A stretch of DNA of 64,000 nucleotides from Zantedeschia hybrid cultivar (Eukaryota > Streptophyta > Magnoliopsida > Alismatales > Araceae): the NCBI GenBank assembly GCA_030544215.1, contig JARZZO010000016.1:55655501-55719500 (forward strand), in the 5' to 3' direction. Of the stretch, positions 46,601-52,600 are shown one piece after another; the stretch's first letter is position 1; each line of letters opens with the position of its first letter. The position numbers and the translations under genes were made by a program. Under the pieces are notes generated by a model that searched no databases, was not told the origin of the DNA, and saw only the letters and a list, made by a program, of their open reading frames with translations.

Positions 46601-49600
46601 CCATAATATGAGCAGGGATGGAAGATAGTACAGAATTGATAAGAGTGACTTTACCTGCAGTAGAAAGAGTATTAGCCTTCCATTGAGAGAATTTATGATG
46701 CATTCTATTCTCCAAGAAAGATAACTGATTGACTTTAGCCCTACTAGGCCAAAAAGGAACCCCCGAGTATTTTTCCTGTTTGGACATAGCAGAGATATTA
46801 AAATTCCCACAGAGACGTCTTTGCAATGCAAGGAGTGTATTGTTACGGAAGACCAGGCTAGATTTATATCTGTTCGCATACTGTCCAGACCAGCCACCAT
46901 ACACATCAAGGCAATGAATGAATTCTTCAATCTCCTGTTCATCAGCCTTCCTAAAGAAGAAAGACTTTGTCATCGGCATACATTAAATGTGACATGGCAG
47001 GTGCATGTCTATTAACTTGAAAACCTTTGATCTTCCTTTCAAACATCTTAGTATTGATAAGTTTGGTGAGCACTTCTGCACATGAAATGTAGACATGGAG
47101 ATAAGGGGCATCCTTGCGAAGACCCCTACTAGGGACAATGAAACCTGTACTTTCCCCATTAATAAGAATAGAGAAAGTGGTGGAAGAGATACACATCATA
47201 ATCAGATCACTAGCCCTTTTTAGAGAAGCCAAATTTGTTGAGAACATTAGATATAAAGGACCATTCAAGCTTGTTGTATGCTTTGGATATGTCAACCTTC
47301 ATATTGAATACCCCAGATTTAGCCTTTTTACATTTCATAGAATGAACCAACTCTTAGGTAACTAGAATGTTACCAAGAAGCAGCCTTTGAGGAAGAAAGG
47401 CTGTCTGATTAAAAGAAATCACTTTTTCAGAATGGGCTTTAATCTAGTGGCTAGAATTTTGGCACAAACCTTGTAAAGGATGTTTGAGAGACTAATAGGT
47501 TTATAGTTTGATAAAGCAGCAGCCAAATTGTGCTTTGGAATCAAGACAATGTTGGTGTGATTAAGCTTATGTGGCATCTGTCTCTTGAAGATAATTGGGT
47601 GAAGTAAATGACCTCTTTTCCGATAGGTTTGGAAATGAAGAGGCAAACCATCAGGCCCTGGGGCCTTTCTGGGCTTCATACTGAACAAGGCTTCTTTAAT
47701 CTCACCAACAGTTGGGATTTCAATAAGGGCCTGATTGTCAGCAGCAGTTATGAGTGACTATCAAAGAGAGGACTGCCAGGACATGAAGGAAGATCCAGGA
47801 TTAGCAGTATGATATAGGTCCTGGAAGTAATTTACAAAAATGCTCTTAACTTGGTCAGGGTCATCAATCCATGTGTCATCATTGAGCTGAATACCAGAAA
47901 TTTTGTTCATATTTCTCTTACATAGTACGGAGACATGAAAAAAATCTAGTATTTTTCTCACCCTCAAGAGTACCAGTGCAATTTTGCCTGCTGCCTCCAA
48001 TGTTCATTTTCCTCCAAAACAGCCTGCGTAAGAAGTCTATTAAGCTCTTGCCTTCCTTGATATTAGCTTCAGTAATAGGCTTAGAGTCAATTTCATTCAA
48101 TTTTTTGCTGAGGATTTCCATTCTTTGCTTTGCACTAGTGAGTTTTTCTTTCCCCGCACTCTCAGCATATGCTGCCAACCAGACATTTTACTAGCATAAT
48201 TGGATTGAAGTGAGGGGAGAGCTCCAAGTGGCTTGCATGATATCCTTGAAGCGTCTCTGAAGAGTCCAGGCAGATTCAAATCTAAATGGATGACGTTTCC
48301 TTCAGTTTGGTCCATCGGTACTCAAGAGGATGGGCCTGTGATCACTGGCAAGCCTGGGTAAATGTAGACCTTTTGCCAAAGGGAATAACAGGTACCAATT
48401 ATAATCAACTAGTACCGATCAAGCCTCTCCCTAATATGAAAGGATGCCACTCTATTATTTGACCATGTGTATGCTGGGCCTTCATGCCTCAAGTTAATAA
48501 GGCCAGCATCATTGATAAAGGCTTGGAAATGTCTAACCGAATGATGCATAATAGCAGAACCACCCCATTTTTCTTCTTGACTGACGATGGAATTCATATC
48601 CCCAGCAAGGCATGTAGGTCTAGCAGAATTAACAATAATGCTACCAGTACTTTGCCAGAAAATTCTCCTTTCAGCAGGCTTGGGAGGAGCATAGATACAA
48701 AAAAAGGTTCCAAACTTTCCCATTAAGTTCAACAATCTCAGCTAAGATAAAGTTCTGGTCAGCTTGTAGGATAGTAATGTTGAGAGAAGGGTTCCACCAT
48801 AACAATAAGCCTCCTGCTTTACCAATAGGATCAACAACAGGATAAGTAGTGATATTTCTGACAGAAGAAACTAGAGTTAAATCTCCTATTAGCCTTTGTT
48901 TCAGCCAAAAAGATGATGTCTGGATTCACAACAAGGGTTATTTGTTTGATGTAGGGAACTGTTGACGACCCTCGAACACCTCGATAGGTCCACGCCAATA
49001 CCTTCATTTGGGACCTTGCGGCATTTTACGGCCTGCCGCCATGACCTTTTCATTGGAGTGGAGAGAGTATTCCTCTGAGCTCACACTGGGGGTAGTAGAG
49101 ATATTCACATTTGTTGATGCACGGTACACTTTGGATGCCCTGGGTTTGGCTTTGTCCTGCTGAAGATTGCTTAACCCTGGGGCATAAGACAACTTAGTGA
49201 GGCTGATCAAGTCAGTTTGTATCTCAGGGGAAATCACTAGACCACCTTTGTGCCTTTTGCTGGAGCCAGATGAGTCCAACATGTCCGGCCTATACTCTGT
49301 CCTTCGTTTTGAAGGTGTAAGATAGGCATTCTGATCAGGGAGGGGTTGAGACCACTGGCAACAATGGGAGGTGGTTGCATTGGTACTGCAGCTATATCTG
49401 GATTATTGTAACATTTGGAAGGTCACTGTTACTCATTGGAACATTGTGGGACTGAAGTTTCACCGGTTTGAAGCCAGATCTTCTCTGGGGATGTAACCGC
49501 CATATGTGAACTATGTTGAGCCTGGGTAGTCTCAGTTTTACTTGTCCCACACTGCAAGATATCTCTGGTAGATTCAGTCTCAGCCTTTGACAGAACATCT

Positions 49601-52600
49601 TTGTGTAGGGGATAGCTGGTGGACTGGACAGTGACAGGATATAAGGTACCATGCTGGTCTATCTCCATTGTAAGTCTAGTCTCTTCTTGGACTTCGGATC
49701 ATATTTCTCTCCCTGCTCAACATTACGTTTTGCCAGAGGGGACTTTACAGAAGGACCATCATGCACAGCTGAGGAGCTTTGTTTCTGTTCTATGAGCTTA
49801 CGATTAACACTTGGGAGACTGTTTGTAGCCCTCATCCATTCTCCATATTCAGAAGGAATAGCCTGCAACATCTGTTTTCTCAAGGCTGGGGAGTATGTCT
49901 TTAATCTGAGATTTCTGTTGGGATAGAGAAGCACAGGAATCACTATCATGACCAAGAATACCAGAGTGTGCACAAACTCTGGGCATGCTTTCATAAGTGA
50001 CCTGCAAGGACTTGAGCTTTCCATTAAGAAGTTCGGCCAGGATCTGGGTTTTTAGAGGTTGGGTGACATTCATGGACACCTTAACTCTCGCATATGTACT
50101 CCAGTTCACAGTACCACCTGGGCAAGGCTGATAAGTTTTTCCCAGCTGGCTGGCTAGTTTAACTATAACATTAGCAGATAGAAACTCTTTTGGGAGGTCA
50201 AAAATTCTGACCCAAAGATCACCACAGTTCAGTTGATATTCAGAGGGGGGAAGTGTTTGGTCTGCATCTCTCAATGAGTAACAAATCCCCATTAAAGAAC
50301 CAAGGAGCCCTTTCGAAAGCACGGTCCACTTCCTCAATGGTAGGTAATCTAACTAGAAAGATATTACTAGAGTAATCAATAAAACTCCACGGACCTTAAG
50401 GTTTCCACATCTTGGAGATCCATTCCTTCAGCCCACCGGCTTGGTTTTACATCCGAATGAACTTTGATCAGCAGACTAAATCTCTAGCAATCCTGATCTT
50501 CCAAGTCGTCATGTTGCAGTTCAACCACCGAAGGCTATTCTTCTTTGGACATCAGTTTCTTAAAGTTTCTGAGAACCTCTACTTCTATCAGATTCAGAGC
50601 CTCCTGTTGATGATCTTCCTACTCCATGAGGGCCAGGCGCGCACACAGCTAGCACCAGAACAGAGTATCAGAGTAAGGTGTTAGTGATTGTGTGGAAATA
50701 TTGAGTGGGAAAGGGACAAGAGAGCTACAGTGGAAGTTGTTGGAAGAGCCAGAATAGAGCATTGTTGGAGCCACAGAACAGTAAATGGAAAGTTAATGTT
50801 TTAAGGGGAGTGGAGGAATGAGGGGGGGAGGAATAAAGATGTGGACACTGATCATAGGACTGGAATCCTGGCGAAAAGTGCCAGAGGAAAAGAGGGTGAG
50901 TCAAAGACGGAGCAAAGGCTCTGAGGTTTCCACCCAGCTGAGGCTCTGAGGTTTATATGTCATGACCATTTAACTAATAAATTTCATGTTAGATTGATAT
51001 CTTTCATCTTAATTGATAAGTACTCCCAAATTCTCATTGTTTTTTTTTTCTCATTCATTTGCTAATGTCTGTTAATATTTGCCATTTATTATATTTTTCG
51101 TTCTACATTATAGGTATATGCTGAATGTTGTTAATGCCTTTACTAGTTTGCTCCCCTTTTATACATATAAAAATAGAATTTAATATGGTGGAAAATGTAG
51201 ATAGTAGTCCTATTGAAACATGCTAGGTTATATAAATTGCGCTTCGCCTAGGCGCCTCGCCTTGTCGCCTAAGTAGTAAAGCAGTAGGCCATCGGCTTGG
51301 TCGCTTTGGCCGCCTTGACAACATTGGTTGGCAGATAGTGGAGGAAGGGTATGAAGGGAGGTTGGGGGGGGATGATGGGGAATGGGGAGACAAAGAAAAG
51401 GTTAGAAAGAAGGATCTAATGAGTCAATGAGAGGAAGAAAAGGGGGGGGGGGGATGGGGAATGGGGAGACAAAGAAAAGGTGAGAAAGAAGGATCTAATG
51501 AGTCAATGAGAGGAAGAAAAAGGGGGGGGGGGGTGTTTGAGAATATGCTGAGCTTGGGGACAATGAGAATGATGTTGAAGCAGGTGGGAGCCAGCTGCTT
51601 AGAAGCAAGAGTCATAGGTATGGAGGTGTCGGGCAAGGGGAGGGCAGAGAACTGGGATGTGTATCAATCCTCATAGAGTGGGGGATCATTCCATGTGTAT
51701 TGATGTCTGCAACATTTGGGATCAAGTGATTCAGATTAACTTACCCAAATCCAAATCATTTGCGTGCTTGTGGCGGTGTTGCGCTTTTGTATCGAACATA
51801 TATGGAACTGGTATCAAATGACTGTCACATCAATCAAGATGTTAATTACTCCCGGTGAAACAACTGCCTACATTCATTTGGATTCACATGATTCAAAATT
51901 TAAGTAAACCCAAAAAACTAAAAATAACTGTTTCCAAATGCTCTTTAGGTAAGAAATAGAGAGGAGGTTCACACTAATTATCTGATTATGCTCTCTAGGT
52001 AAGGAACGGACAGAGGAGGTTCACACCAATTATCTGGCTATGCTGCTTTGTACTTTAGAATCCTTTTTTTCTCTCCCGCTGTTTCTCTAGAATTTTCACT
52101 TTTGATATGTGCTAAATGTCGGCTGGAATCCAAGCCTTTTGCAGAGGATTCCGGCCTTGTAATTTAATAGTGAATCTGCAGCTCTCTCCCACCTATAGAA
52201 AGAGATAAAAGATGTACATTTTAGACCAAGTTGGGAGTTTTGGCATTGTTGTGGTGACAATACAATGGTTGCTGCAATGGCCATCATCATCACCATGGCC
52301 AAAAAACTTGCTGGTTTGTACCTATGCAACAACTGTCTTGCTGCTGTTGCTGTCATCAGCCCATTGTGACCACTACAACCTACTTCTCACTTTCTCTGCC
52401 TACCATGCTCTCCCATCAGGGGTGACTTGTTGCCTACGTCTACCACATTCACTAGTGTAGCCCTTACCAGGCACGATCCTCTGTTGCCTGCAGCCTACTG
52501 CGACCATAGATCTGTACCATTTTCTGCTACTCCCCTTTTTAATTGTTTAATGTCGAAACAAGTTGGTTTGTATTATATTTCATTTATCGTTTAACTGGAA

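Larger units (their letters stand above)
35139..50690 (-). mobile_element. Antisense LINE with RNase H domain, split by the Gypsy element
   Basis: On the minus strand the element runs from about 50690 (5', approximate) to a poly(A) seen as a T run at 35138-35149. It contains ORF1 (about 50340-49004), endonuclease (about 48960-48400), reverse transcriptase (about 47700-45678) and, beyond the Gypsy insertion, RNase H (35797-35147). Joining across the insertion and one CTATC copy continues the reading frame from HAPMDS to IHLADRILEWI. Without the Gypsy element it is about 5.7 kb. It represents a third LINE family here, distinguished by the RNase H domain and its tail. No TSD could be assigned. 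Confidence 0.85.
34855..51326. mobile_element. hAT-like element that hosts a LINE, which hosts a Gypsy element
   Basis: A perfect 8-bp TSD, GTTGGCAG, lies at 34847-34854 and 51327-51334. The element ends are CATCATGTTCAAGGTGACC and GGCCGCCTTGACAACATTG, imperfect inverted repeats. Next to each end are GCCTAGGC-type words. Its own sequence is only about 284 bp on the left (34855-35138) and a few hundred bp on the right; the rest is later insertions. No transposase. The GA-rich flanks match on both sides. Confidence 0.72.

Noticed and set aside
52096..52460. Small ORFs on both strands rich in Leu/Thr/Met
   Set aside because: They overlap each other, have no recognisable domain and fall inside the last RAD17 intron.
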